From the NCBI GenBank assembly GCA_024180945.1, contig JAKSGN010000002.1:1860001-1924000 (forward strand): 64,000 nucleotides of DNA, given 5' to 3'. Numbering within the stretch: position 1 is the first letter of the stretch; every line of letters begins with the position of its first letter. Made by a program: the position numbers and the translations under genes. The DNA is from Macrophomina tecta. Lineage: Eukaryota > Ascomycota > Dothideomycetes > Botryosphaeriales > Botryosphaeriaceae. Below are positions 22,101 through 32,770 of this stretch, piece by piece. The notes beneath the pieces were generated by a model. It was not told the DNA's origin. It was given only the letters and a program-made list of their open reading frames with translations, and made no database searches.

Positions 22101-22893
22101 TTGAGAAGTTCATGAAGGTCGCTCGCAAGCTTCGCGAGTTGAACAACTACAACTCTCTCGGAGCCATCCTTGCCGGCCTCAACGGAACCGCCATTCATCG
22201 CCTCTCAGCAACACGCGACTTGATTTCCCCCACTATCGCCAAGGACTTCATGAAGCTTGAAATCCTCATGGGCACGCAGAAGAGTCACTTCGCTTACCGT
22301 CTCGCATGGGAGAACAGCTCTGGCGAGCGAATCCCTTATCTCCCTCTTCACCGCCGCGACCTGGTCTCCGCAGCTGAGGGTAACTCCACTTTTGTAAACG
22401 ACCCACAGAGGCGCGCCTCCAATGCTGGTCTCCTTGGCGGCAGCGCAAGCCCCCGGTCCGCCGGTCCGCCCAGCACGCCAAATGCAGAAGCCATTGCCGC
22501 GTTAACCGGTAACTCTGGGAATGCAGCTGCTCTGCAGGCGGCATTGAACAGGTCAAGCCAGCAGGAGAAGGAAGCCCCTCCAAGCGGTGTAGAGGGCAAG
22601 GAGAGAATCAATTGGAAGAAATTCGCAATCATGGGCGAAGTCATTGTGGGGCTGCAACGCGCCCAGGGCTTCCCTTACCCGAACATTCCCCGCAACGACG
22701 ATGTGAGGAGCCTTGTGCTGGATGTGAGAATTTGCAAGGACGACGACGTGAGTTGCATTACTCTAACTTCTCTAGCTGAGGTTGTTGTGCTAACGCCCAA
22801 GTGCAGGAGCTTTACGACCGATCGACTAGCCTTGAGGCTGTCGGTGCGGCTGGCGAACCCCGCAGACGGTTTGCCAACTGGTTTCGTCAATAA
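19188..22893 (+). CDS. Ras guanine-nucleotide exchange factor with N-terminal GTPase-like domain
   Basis: Exons 19188-20265, 20418-20630, 21009-22747 and 22807-22893 give 1038 residues with consistent phases. After a Pro/Ser/Gln-rich disordered region (1-220) comes a Ras-like domain with an intact P-loop G267-DNGVGKT, but the DTAG switch motif is absent and the NKxD site reads CKCD. The RasGEF-N (REM) module starts at about residue 495 (YTFEQLVDRLVAQP), and the catalytic Cdc25-homology domain covers about 720-1010, with the conserved stretches LTRMDWIMFQSI, FNHLAYWV and NYNSLGAILAGLN. It should load GTP on a Ras-family protein at a membrane. Introns have GTCAGT, GTGAGT and GTGAGT donors; the 378-bp second intron is the least certain. 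Start is the first ATG in frame (MPLPGADGHRRPS). If the last intron were not spliced, or a further one existed, the protein would continue in another frame to 23104. Confidence 0.82.
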
Positions 22894-25800
22894 ACCCCAG
22901 CGCCGGGGGGCTCCACTTCCACGATCACAGATCAAGACGCAGTCTTCGCCGTTCTTCGGAGCAATCGGGCAAGCTGATCTCGAAAAGGCGGAGCGCGAGG
23001 AACGGATGCGAAAACGCAACGAGAGACGTCAAAAATCCCTCACATCGGTTCCCGGCCGCGCGATTCCTCAAGGGAGCAGGATTGCAGCGAGCTTACTCTT
23101 TTAAGCACGACAGAAGCTTGGGCTGCAGTCCGCGAGCTGTGCAAATGGACCAAAAGAGTGGAAACCAAATCTTCTTTGTCATTACCATAATCAAGAGAGT
23201 CAGCGGCACGACCTTCGCTGATCTTGTTTGAACATCTATGGGCGTTGTCCTGAGGACTAGGGTATCTATCACATATCATGTTCGATCTGTTCTCATACAC
23301 CATACATCACTGCATGTACTGCCGCATACCATGTTGTCTATCTCCTTTGTCGTTTCTTGCATGGCATGGCATGGCACAGGGGATTTCAATGTTCCTTTTT
23401 TTTTTTTTTTGTCTCTTTATCCGCAGGGTAGATGGCGTGAACGGTGAGGTTGGCCGACGGTTGGATGAGGTGGGTCGGGAGGTCGGCGGTTTTTTGATTG
23501 TTGAGAGATGAGCATCCGAATGTTTCTGTCGCGCCGTGGTTACTCTACGGGTGGTTTTCTGCGTTGCCTTTCCTTGTTATATGAGCGCCGGTTTTTCACA
23601 TCTTGGGCCATCACACTTTTTCACCGAGCGTGGATGTATAGCTTCACGCTCGATAAACCACATTGGACAATTTTGGGAGCAAGGAGAGAATTGGGAAAGA
23701 CTGGCCTGGGTTTCTTCATTCTCTTTCCCTTCTTATCTCGATACCCTTCGAGTCATTCCCATTTACCCTCTTGTTTTTATACTTTTTTCCCCCTTCAACC
23801 TGGAAGACAAAAAAATACCCCCACAATATTTCTGAGTTATTTACGCTTGTTCCTCTTCGGATTTGTCCTGGGTTGAGAGAAGGAACCCGTTGTTCGGATT
23901 TGGTGTATGACCTTTATAAGCATCGCATAGTCAGCGAGGATGAATGCGTGGTTCAGACCGCACGGATTGCTGTTTGCGGGAAAGCAAAGCAGCGTAGAGA
24001 TAACACGCTCGCGGGGGAGGGAGGCCTTTTGGTGGTGGCAACAGCATATGTTAGATCGAAATAACGATCCTACGTGGCGGTGCCCAGCGTCTGTGTGTGT
24101 CTGTGTCCGTGCAAGAGAAGTGATTCTGTGATGGACGTGCTCGATCTGTTTGGATATGTGTTTCTTTGTCGCTGGTGCCTTATTACGTAGCTGGAATGCT
24201 AAAACGTGCCCCTCTTCTCCTCGTTCCTGTTTCCGCTCTTGCCTTCCCCATGGCACCGTCTCTTCTACAAGCCTCTTCCGCGCGCCGGTGTATCAGACAA
24301 TGCGGAGTATTTTCTGTCAGTACCTCCGTTTCTACTAACCCCTCCTTTCAGCCCTAAAAGGGGGAAGCTCCGGTGGAACCGGCGCGTTTCGGCCTGCAAG
24401 TGCATCCTACTTTGGGCCGTCTATGCGGGAGCCCGCACGTGGTGTGTGCAGTCCCGCGGCCTTTTTTCGATGGATTGACGGGAGTGATGGGCTTTAGCGT
24501 GGTGCGCCAACGCTATACGGAACTCGGGGATGGGGGTTCAAGCTACTTGTTGGTGCTGGTTCGGTGGCTTGCTTCTGGACCTTCCTCCGCCGGAGTCGCT
24601 CCGTGTTATTCTAGAGGTTCTCTAGTGGCCAGCCTCAGGCGAGCGCCGGCAGACTGATAAGAGAAGTTCCTGGTGGTGGCTTTTGCTGCTATCTTTCATT
24701 TGTTCGCGCTAATGCTGCCATGTGCGTCCTTCTCCTGCGGTTGATGGATGCGCGGATTGGAGGGAAGTGCATCCTTGGTCGGCCGTGCTAGGAGGGAATG
24801 CATGCATATAGTTTGGGTCTCTCTCAGTTCACTAATTTTTAATTTGTTTTGGCGCATTTTATTCCCTCTGCGGAAGTGCGGCAGACGGAGCTCATCGATG
24901 AGGAATTGCAAAAAAGAAAAAAAAAAAATTACCATCTTGATCTACTCCTGCATATATGCAGGAGGAGTCGTCAGCACTATCCATCAGATGTCTCGAAAAG
25001 GCCGAGTTCCGAGAAGGAAGGGCGGCGAACCAAGGTGATGGACTCTCCGACATCGATCGCGCCAATTGTTCTCTTTTTCTTTCTTGTTTCCACGCCCTTC
25101 TTCCCCTCCTCCTTGTTTGATCGCTGGTTCACGCAGGCATCTACCGATCTCGCATCCGCGAGACAATTTATCTGATATGATCTTCATTCCATCGTCGCCT
25201 GGTCTTACACTACTATACTTTCCTCTGCAAACTAGGGTGACAGTAGGCCAAAGGTCAGCCTGCTGCGACGTTTCAGCATCAGCAGGAGGTTCCCGCATAT
25301 GCAGATACGAATTCTCATTTTCCATGTTCGATATTTCCTAATGCCTCGGTGCCTTTTTGCCTTTTCAATGCCAGTCAGTTCAGCTCCCCATACTGCCCCG
25401 CGCACCATTGCTGCCCGACGAACTGCCGCGCGCAATTCTTGTGCCCGAACGAACCCCTCATTCATCCTCTTAGTTAACCCTCTCATCTTCTGTGTGGGGA
25501 ATGGTCCCCCTTCCCGGCCTACAGGATGCCCTGCCTTTTTTCCCGGACGGATGACTCGTGCCTGCCCTTTGCCTCTCACGTATCTTCGAACCGTCGCCCC
25601 GGCGCGGTCTGCCTCCTTATCCCCGGGTAACGGTACTTCCGCTCCCGCTCTGCTGGTCCAGTCTGACTCGGGATGTTATTCTTTTTTTTTTTTATTTCGT
25701 CTCCGCTGTAACTTCATGGCAAGAATCTACTCGCGGCTCTTTCCGCTTTTAATTTTAGCGAACGCAGCAACGGCGTGGTGAGCGCATAAACGAGACTTGT

Positions 25801-28381
25801 GATGGTGGATGTTGCTTCAGATTCTGTGCCAGAATGCTGTGGAGTCAACGACGTGACGGAGAATGACTCGAGGTGTGACGGCGGAAAGAGGACGGCTCAT
25901 TTTGTCGCTGTTGCCGCGATAGCCCCGTGCTTCTCTGTTTCGTGCGGTGAGTCCCTTTCTATGGGATGAAAATTAGTACGAATTCTCACAGGGGAGGTCA
26001 GCGTGGAGGAAGGGTTACGATGAAGCATGGCCAGGGTAAAGTTGGTGGCTCATTACACAGCGCTTGGCTATGCGGGCGAGTTGAAGCGCTTCTCAGGGGA
26101 GCGGCTTTGCCAATGTTATCGAAGATGTAGGTTTTCTCCTAGCTAAACTCACTGACTTCCGTGTTCACCACGGCCGAAGTTGACCCATCTCGTCCGAAAG
26201 GCTGTTGCGCTCTACAATAGGAGACAAAGCTTGGGCATCCCACTGCACACATATCACAGCTTCTTCGCGCCCCTGCTGGACACCGCATATGCCACATAAC
26301 CAGGCAAAATAAAATAAAAATAAAAGCAATAGCGGAACCGCAGCTGTCTACTTGACGTCGGCCTTGCACTGCCGAGCGAGTCTAGATCACGAGAGGGGGT
26401 CGGTCTATACGCCTTTTCCATTTCCTTGCCCGTTCGACGTCACTCAGGCATTCCCCCCGAAGCGACGTAAGCTTTTTCCTTCGCCCGTCCCCACTTGTTC
26501 GCAGGTTTTTTGTTTTTCTGAACGTTCAAATCCTTCCTCGGCACAGCTTAGCGGATCGCCTCGGACGGGCGTTCCGACTGTTCCCCGTCACGATTTAGTC
26601 AAGTGGGTTTCCGATGGGTCCCGCAAGCGGGCAGACCGCGTGGGAAACTCAGGCACTTTTTCTTTCCCCCCCTTGCCTGCGTTCCGCTAGGCCGGGACGC
26701 TCTGGCGGCCCGTGTGTTTTTGAAAAGAACGGGGGGTCTGTGTGCTTTCTCATTCAATCCGCCCTGCCCTTGTGCCCCGCGTCCTCCGCCTTCGAAGGGA
26801 AGAGAAAAGAGAGACCTACCGAGCTTTTGCAAGGCCCAACAAGATGCTGAGCTTTGGGCAGCTATAGCGGGCGAGGTGGTATATGTTATATGATGGCCGG
26901 CTATCGAGACAGGTGATGGTTAGGCGACCCCACTTGCTGCACGTGTGTCTGCATCTGGCAATGCTGTAAGGCGTCTTCGTCGGTTCGGGAACGCTTTGAC
27001 GCACGGTTTCCCTCTGGCCATTGGTCTCTCTTTTTTTTCCCCCGCTGCTGTTGCGGCGTCATGCCCTGCGCACGTCCTGCAGCCGCGGGGTCTCCCGTTC
27101 TTTTTAATGACTGGAAAAAGTGAGGCTGACCGGACTCGGCTGCCCGCCGAGGCCATCTCCTTACGTTAGAAGTCCGTTTTGCCTTGCGCGGCTCTGCTCG
27201 AACTCGTAGCTGAGCGTATCCACTCTAATATTAACGTCATGGAAAGTACAGGGCTGACGGGGCGGAGACCGCCGCTGGTAAGAAGAGCCTCTGCTTATGC
27301 TTGATGAGATTAAGATCAAAGGGTCAAAGTAGAGAGACACAGGAGGAGATCACTGCCCTGGGTAACCGTGATGCCCGCGGAGCTCGGGGTGATTGGAAGC
27401 GGACGTTGCGGTCAGAAGGAGATTCGGAGTTGGAATTGGCGTTCAGGGATCAAGCGTTCCACCATTTCTAAGGTTAGTACTATTTCTGGTTGATAGGGCG
27501 CCGCTCTGGACGTTGCTTTAATCACTGCGACGTACGCCTAGTATTTTTGCATTCATGCTTCCACGAGGCCAGCAGGCAACGGGAAGGATCGTCTCCATAG
27601 CGGCCGCTGCCGCTGCCGTTGCCGTTGCCGCTGCGTTATTTTTTTTTTTTTTTTCTTTTTTACCTCACAAACTCACGCTGCCGAGGTACCCATCAGGCGG
27701 TGTGGCGTAGAGGGGGTTCGATGAGGGCATCGAAACATCTTGACGCCTGGTCTGGACCACCTTGCCATCCAGGGGAACCGAGGGCACGGCGTAGGGAACG
27801 GGTTACAATCGGGTGGGTTGTTATCCGACGCTGAGAAGCACAGGGGCTGGCACGAGCTTCGAACTGAACCCTTACCGACCGTTTGGCGTTTGGCGTCTTG
27901 GGCTGGCCGCGGGTCCCGAGGGGCGGGCGTTGGAATCTTCGTTATCAGGATGATGAGACATTTTCGAGGCTTGGATCAGGCCCAGGGTTTCGAGGCACGG
28001 ACGGGCAAGGGGAACAGGTGGTGCGTGGAAGCAGGAAGGGTGGGGAAATTCGCGGGTGTGTTGTGCGGGATGTCAGGGGTGCACGGCGATGACGTGGGGT
28101 GGGACCTACTCTTCTCTCGTAATCAGGTGGGGAGGGTCAGAGCCGCTTCTTAGGGTATATTTGCTTTTTCCTCGCCTGTCTTGATTTTGTGCTTTTGAAT
28201 TGTGGGATGGCCGAGCGAAGTGGGTTTGTGGCGTGTGGCACAGCACGCATATGGCGCGGTTTCTGCGGCGCCTTCTGCGCCGTCGGTCCTACTGAGATGT
28301 TCGCGGATGACTGAGGCCCAAATACCCTTTTGAGCAGCTTGCAGAGTACGTGGCAAAGTTTCGCATAGCATAGTAACTCAC

Positions 28382-28385
28382 TTTT

Positions 28386-28416
<31 letters not shown>
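28382..28416 (+). repeat. T14-G21 homopolymer junction
   Basis: Fourteen T followed directly by twenty-one G. The G run could form a G-quadruplex; run length is prone to sequencing error. Confidence 0.85.
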
Positions 28417-28417
<1 letters not shown>

Positions 28418-28702
28418 GAGGGGATATGTTGAACAGTACAAAGGTATCTCCGGCCGGCCGAGAGCTCCTAGCAAAGAATATATGACGGGCTGTTCGAGAC
28501 CAAAGCGTCTCAAAGTTGCATTCTCCCTGATTTTTTTTTTTGGGGGCCTCCTTACGGAGCCGTCAAAAGACAAGCCTAATCGTGTCCGGCGTTGAAGCAT
28601 TCATCCAATCGTAAGTGTTCTCCTAGGAAGGGAAGCAAAACTGTTGACCCAACAGGCCCTGGATAAGCTTCGCTGTCATCCTTTGGATGGCAATGGTAAC
28701 AG

Positions 28703-28930
28703 GACAATGGTGATACTGATGACAATGAAAAGAGTCTGCATGTCGGGCTTTCGACCCCTTTCTCCATACAGTCGGACTTAGCGTTCTACGACCTGCATCT
28801 TCCGCACTTTACTACCGTCATTTTTCACCACCGCGAAATCATATTCGCGCAGACAGAATACAGCCTTGAACCGTACCTGGCCCTCCTTGGAATTTTGCCC
28901 CAAGCGGATCGATATTATGCAAGCCGATAA
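28703..28930 (+). pseudogene. Coding-like remnant, family not recognised
   Basis: An open frame of 75 codons ending in TAA at 28928-28930, without an ATG start. It follows TAACAG at 28697-28702, which could be a 3' splice site. The translation has hydrophobic/aromatic periodicity that looks like a folded domain: LAFYDLHLPHFTTVIFHH and EYSLEPYLALLGILPQADRY. I could not join it to an upstream exon: the GTAAGT at 28610 gives a stop in the required frame. It may be a terminal exon of an unannotated gene or a decayed fragment. Family is unknown. Confidence 0.3.
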
Positions 28931-29737
28931 AAGGTGCTACGACCCGTCGCACCGAGACTCACGTGAGCTCCCAACAACCCGGAACGGATCCTCCATCCGG
29001 GATGTCCGAGGTGATGTCTCATTACGTAATAGTCAATTATTACCACTTCAAGTGAGGTGCTGTTCGTTTCCTTGAACCTGCCACAAGATCACGCGCTGCA
29101 ACGCGATTTTAGACACAAGCCGTGGACCGGAAACTTCAACAGACTCCACCCCATGTCCAAGCCGTTCCGGAAACTCACTCATTCTCTGCGCAGGCAATTG
29201 TCGACGATGGTGCAACAGATAATGCGAGATCGCCTGTCAGCAATTGAAATTATCCATTAAGTTCAGAAGAAAAGAACCTATATCAGGCAGGTCTTTGCAC
29301 CAAAAGGTACCTCAAGCAAGTAAATGGGGAACTTTCAACCTATTTGAATATTTTAAGTCCTAGCTAAGTAGCACCAATTGAACCTGGTGCGAGATGTCCA
29401 GAGCCAGAAATCGCCACTGCAAGTAACGTCATATCTCCAGATTCCCTGAGTCAGACTTCGGACTTCTGGTGCCTAGACGGTCTGAAGTTGGTCCGAAGAT
29501 CCATTCCGGGCGCAGTTCTGCCTAGACCATTATGGCCGAATCAAGTTGTTATGAACGCTTCGAATAGTAACCGTCAACTCCTTTCGGTGCGCTTGTAGCG
29601 CTGACAACCTCATAACACGCAACCTACTTGCAGATGGAAGCCTCAAACTCTGATAACTGCTCTTAAAATTCGGCCATCACTCGGATCCACGTACTTTCGG
29701 GCCTTCCAGCAGTAACTCCATTCCAACTCTCCTTACA

Positions 29738-32700
29738 TCAAGCACCCGGAGCCTCAAGAGCCATAGCCGCCGATACGTTCTTCATCAGCAGTCCCTCCTC
29801 CAGCAATAATGCAGTGTCCGCCCGGCACTGCATAACGCCCCTCTCCGTCGCCAGCTTCTGCTCCAGCAGCTCCTGGAAATCCCTCCCCAGCATGTCCCAG
29901 TCGGTCTTGCACTCCTCGCAAAAGTGCAAGCCACAGCCTTCCCTTGGTCGAAGGCCCGTCAAGCCCGACTCACCCTCCCCATCCTGCTCCTCTTCCTCCT
30001 CGTCGGGCGGCACCTCCGCACAGCACCTCCACACCGCCAGTTGCGTGCAGACAGAGCACCAGCAGTCCTCCGGCGCCGGCTTCTTCTCCAGCATGCGTTT
30101 CACGACCGCCGCGTACCGCGCGTCCTTCTCCGCCTGGCTCGGCAGCGCCGCGAAAAGGCTCTCGACCTCGTGCTCCTCGCAGCCGATGACGTCGACGCGG
30201 CGCACGACGCACGCGCGGCACATGGCGGCGGGCTGCGCGCCGTTCTCGCGGTGGCCGGCCATGACCTCGGTGTAGCCGCGGCCGTCGTGCCAGGCGATGA
30301 CGGACGCCTTCTTCCACGACAGGCCGAACAGGCCGAACGAGGCGTCCGCGCAGAAGCGGCAGAGTGGCGGCGGGCGGTCTGCGGAGGCGGGCGGGCGCGT
30401 GTCGAAGGTGATCGGGTGCGGCAGCGCGGTGAGGATCTCGCGGAAGACACCCTTGTGGCCGTGGGCATCGGTCATGTCCATGTTGTCCGCGCTGGGCGGC
30501 AGCGGTACGTGGTATGCGGCAGGTGCGTTGTCATCAGGTGGCTCGTAGTCTTTGGTTGCGGAGGGGGAGTGCTTCATGGTGGAGACCGGGTTGATGTGCT
30601 TGACAGTGTGGCGCCGGCGGTTCTTCATCGCGCGGTTGTGGGCCGCGTTCTTGCGCGTCTCCAGGGCAGTATTTGCGCCGCTGCGGAAGGAGGTGATGTT
30701 GACGGCGTTGGTTCGGATGATAGCGGAGGAGGAGAAGCCTTCGCCGTTGTTCCGGCTGGGTTGGGAGTCCATGCCGGCGATGCCGCTATCCCGTGGGTTC
30801 TTCTTGTGGGTGGGCTTTTCCGGAGCCGTGCGATTACGGATAGCGAGGCCGCTGGTGCTGGAGAAACGCTCTGTGCCTCCTCTAGTGCTCCAAAACGTTG
30901 CTGGGCCACCAGAGTTGAAGGCACGTGCCGGATCATCCAACTTGGGCACGGGCGCTGGAGAGCTCGAGGCACATGGCGGGGTGCTAGAGCTGGCACTGGC
31001 CGTTGAGTATTCATTGACTTCAACCACCGCCACCGCCTTCTGCTTTTCGGGGTTAGTTTGTGTAACTTTTTCGAAAGTACAAGGTATACCGGCTTTGTTG
31101 CAGGCTCGACATGGTGGCCGGTCGGATTTGCGCTTCAGCGAACAAGACTTTTTCACTTGACGACAAGCCGTGCAGGTGACGTACCGGCGGTAGGGAATAT
31201 ACTCAACTCCGCAAGGTGGCGTGTAAGCGATACGCCTTGGTCGGGATTCCATGTCCGGACACGCTTTGCATGTCAGGTTTGCCTCCTGGCACTGCTGGCA
31301 GTCTTGCTTGTGATCCGAATCGCGATCATTGTATGAGCACTCTCTGCCCTCTTGCGAACAGTTTCCGCAAGGCAACTTCCTGTCCGGTTGGATGATAGGC
31401 TCACAAACGAAGGGCTCCGGGGCTTCACATTGCTCAAGGCAGTATTGGCACGGCCAAGTACTCTTGTCGTTCGTACGAAGAGTGCAGTCCACTCGAGCCA
31501 CCCTGCAGGCCACACATCCCCGTGTCTGAGGGTGGTGACGCAGATCATCATGCTCATTTAATGGATCCGGTATCGGCGGAAGGCCATCGTCACTGTAAGA
31601 CGGATGGTATCTGACATTGCGCTTTCGGAGGCGCAGGAGTTTCTTTCGCCTTCCGGACGGGTCCGGCTTAGCATCCTCTTCCTCACACTCAACCCAGTTA
31701 TTGGCAATGTACTCGTCAGAGATGATATTCCACCCCTGTTCCGGCCAATTGTCGTCTTGTTGATACCGCGTCAAGAGTTCTTTTCCTGCATCAGACTTCA
31801 GAGTAATGGTGTAGACAAGCATTGATCCAACCTGACGGGCGTACGACAATGAATGCTGCTTCGGCTTCTTAGGGCAAGGCTGACCATTCTCGTCGAAACC
31901 TCCTTGAACCAACTCCCCTGACCGACGCTTTCTGCTTCTGGCTTCATCGGGCTCCACCTTCTTCACTTCCGCCTTCTCGTCAGGATTATAATCGCCGGAT
32001 TCATCGTGGTCCAAATGGGTCGTCATTGGACCCTTCTCTCTCGCGCGCAAGTCGTATTTTTGGTGTGCATAGTATTCAGTTATGAAGTCGGGCGATTCAA
32101 TCCGGCTGAGGCTACGTGAGCGCGCTCTCTGGCCTCGCTGGTGATACGGCGGCACAGGGGTCAGGGATTCCTCGTTATCTTCCATAGAACCGTAGTAGCC
32201 GCGCGGAAATTCGCACGGGGGAACTTGCGTCCCCAGATTCGGGTCAAGGACTGGGTCGTCGAAGGGGTATGACGGTAGTGTACTGTGACTATCGGAGTGG
32301 TCATTGCTGTCATGTTGCAGCAACGGGCTGACCTGGGTTACCAGAGACAGGTGTTGCTGCGCTTCAGTTTCATACGCAGGTGAAGTGGTCTGCGATCCCA
32401 AGGTGGCTTCTGCGGCTTGATCCCCCTCGTTCTGCTGGCTGAAGAGCGGTGTCTCTGGGATGAACCCGGTAGCGTCACCTCTGCCAAAAAATGAGTTGCC
32501 TTGAAAAATATCAATCTGACTGCGGCCGCTCTCGACGCCACCCAACGTGCTTTCTCCAGCTCCGTCATTGGCATGACTGTATTCGCAGTCCTCACGGAGG
32601 GCGAAGGGTAGGTCGGGGGAGGATGGCACATGAAGGGAAGAATAAGGACTTCCCACGCCTGTGTCTGTGGTGGCCTCTTGCACGTTGCACTCTGCGGTGA

Positions 32701-32770
32701 ACTGGGTCTCAAAATCAGGTGGCAGTGATTCCATCTGACTGCTGGAGGGCACAGGGCCAAGACCTGCCAT
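29738..32770 (-). CDS. Cysteine-rich protein with three Zn2Cys6-like modules (1010 aa)
   Basis: Single exon; the ATG at 32770 (MAGLGPVPSSSQMES) is the only in-frame ATG near the 5' end, the open frame before it using a GTG. The first 400 residues are acidic and disordered. A cysteine cluster from residue 419 to 564 holds CVACRVARVDC plus CQYC, then CGNCSQEGREC plus CQQCQEANLTC, then CTACRQVKKSC plus CRACNKAGIPC. The second and third have the exact C-x2-C-x6-C spacing on both halves of a fungal binuclear zinc cluster; the first is imperfect. A second Cys/His-rich region lies near the C-terminus (CRFC, CRACV, CWCSVC, CCAEV, CGLHFCEEC), reminiscent of a zinc-binding fold but not identified. Probably nuclear and nucleic-acid binding, though clusters in the middle of the chain rather than at the N-terminus are unlike typical Gal4-type regulators. 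Target genes unknown. Confidence 0.8.
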   Translation of the reverse strand: MAGLGPVPSSSQMESLPPDFETQFTAECNVQEATTDTGVGSPYSSLHVPSSPDLPFALREDCEYSHANDGAGESTLGGVESGRSQIDIFQGNSFFGRGDATGFIPETPLFSQQNEGDQAAEATLGSQTTSPAYETEAQQHLSLVTQVSPLLQHDSNDHSDSHSTLPSYPFDDPVLDPNLGTQVPPCEFPRGYYGSMEDNEESLTPVPPYHQRGQRARSRSLSRIESPDFITEYYAHQKYDLRAREKGPMTTHLDHDESGDYNPDEKAEVKKVEPDEARSRKRRSGELVQGGFDENGQPCPKKPKQHSLSYARQVGSMLVYTITLKSDAGKELLTRYQQDDNWPEQGWNIISDEYIANNWVECEEEDAKPDPSGRRKKLLRLRKRNVRYHPSYSDDGLPPIPDPLNEHDDLRHHPQTRGCVACRVARVDCTLRTNDKSTWPCQYCLEQCEAPEPFVCEPIIQPDRKLPCGNCSQEGRECSYNDRDSDHKQDCQQCQEANLTCKACPDMESRPRRIAYTPPCGVEYIPYRRYVTCTACRQVKKSCSLKRKSDRPPCRACNKAGIPCTFEKVTQTNPEKQKAVAVVEVNEYSTASASSSTPPCASSSPAPVPKLDDPARAFNSGGPATFWSTRGGTERFSSTSGLAIRNRTAPEKPTHKKNPRDSGIAGMDSQPSRNNGEGFSSSAIIRTNAVNITSFRSGANTALETRKNAAHNRAMKNRRRHTVKHINPVSTMKHSPSATKDYEPPDDNAPAAYHVPLPPSADNMDMTDAHGHKGVFREILTALPHPITFDTRPPASADRPPPLCRFCADASFGLFGLSWKKASVIAWHDGRGYTEVMAGHRENGAQPAAMCRACVVRRVDVIGCEEHEVESLFAALPSQAEKDARYAAVVKRMLEKKPAPEDCWCSVCTQLAVWRCCAEVPPDEEEEEQDGEGESGLTGLRPREGCGLHFCEECKTDWDMLGRDFQELLEQKLATERGVMQCRADTALLLEEGLLMKNVSAAMALEAPGA

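Larger units (their letters stand above)
22894..29737. other. 6.8 kb non-coding gap between convergent genes
   Basis: The flanking genes point toward each other, so no promoter is required here, yet the gap is the longest in the window. The first 200 bp continue an open frame of the RasGEF gene to 23104 and may belong to it. The rest carries homopolymer tracts (T14-15 near 23397, T18 near 27637, T14 followed by G21 at 28382-28416, T11 near 28530) and short, unrecognised frames. One stretch, 28703-28930 (+), reads as protein. No transposon ends, tRNA or rRNA were found. A long non-coding RNA or decayed gene is possible. Confidence 0.45.

Noticed and set aside
27619..27834. GC-rich decamer-like GCCGCTGCCGTT repetition beside T18
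   Set aside because: Short local low-complexity, not a minisatellite or gene.
29057..29260. 67-codon plus-strand frame near the zinc-cluster gene
   Set aside because: Basic peptide without recognisable motif; could be chance.
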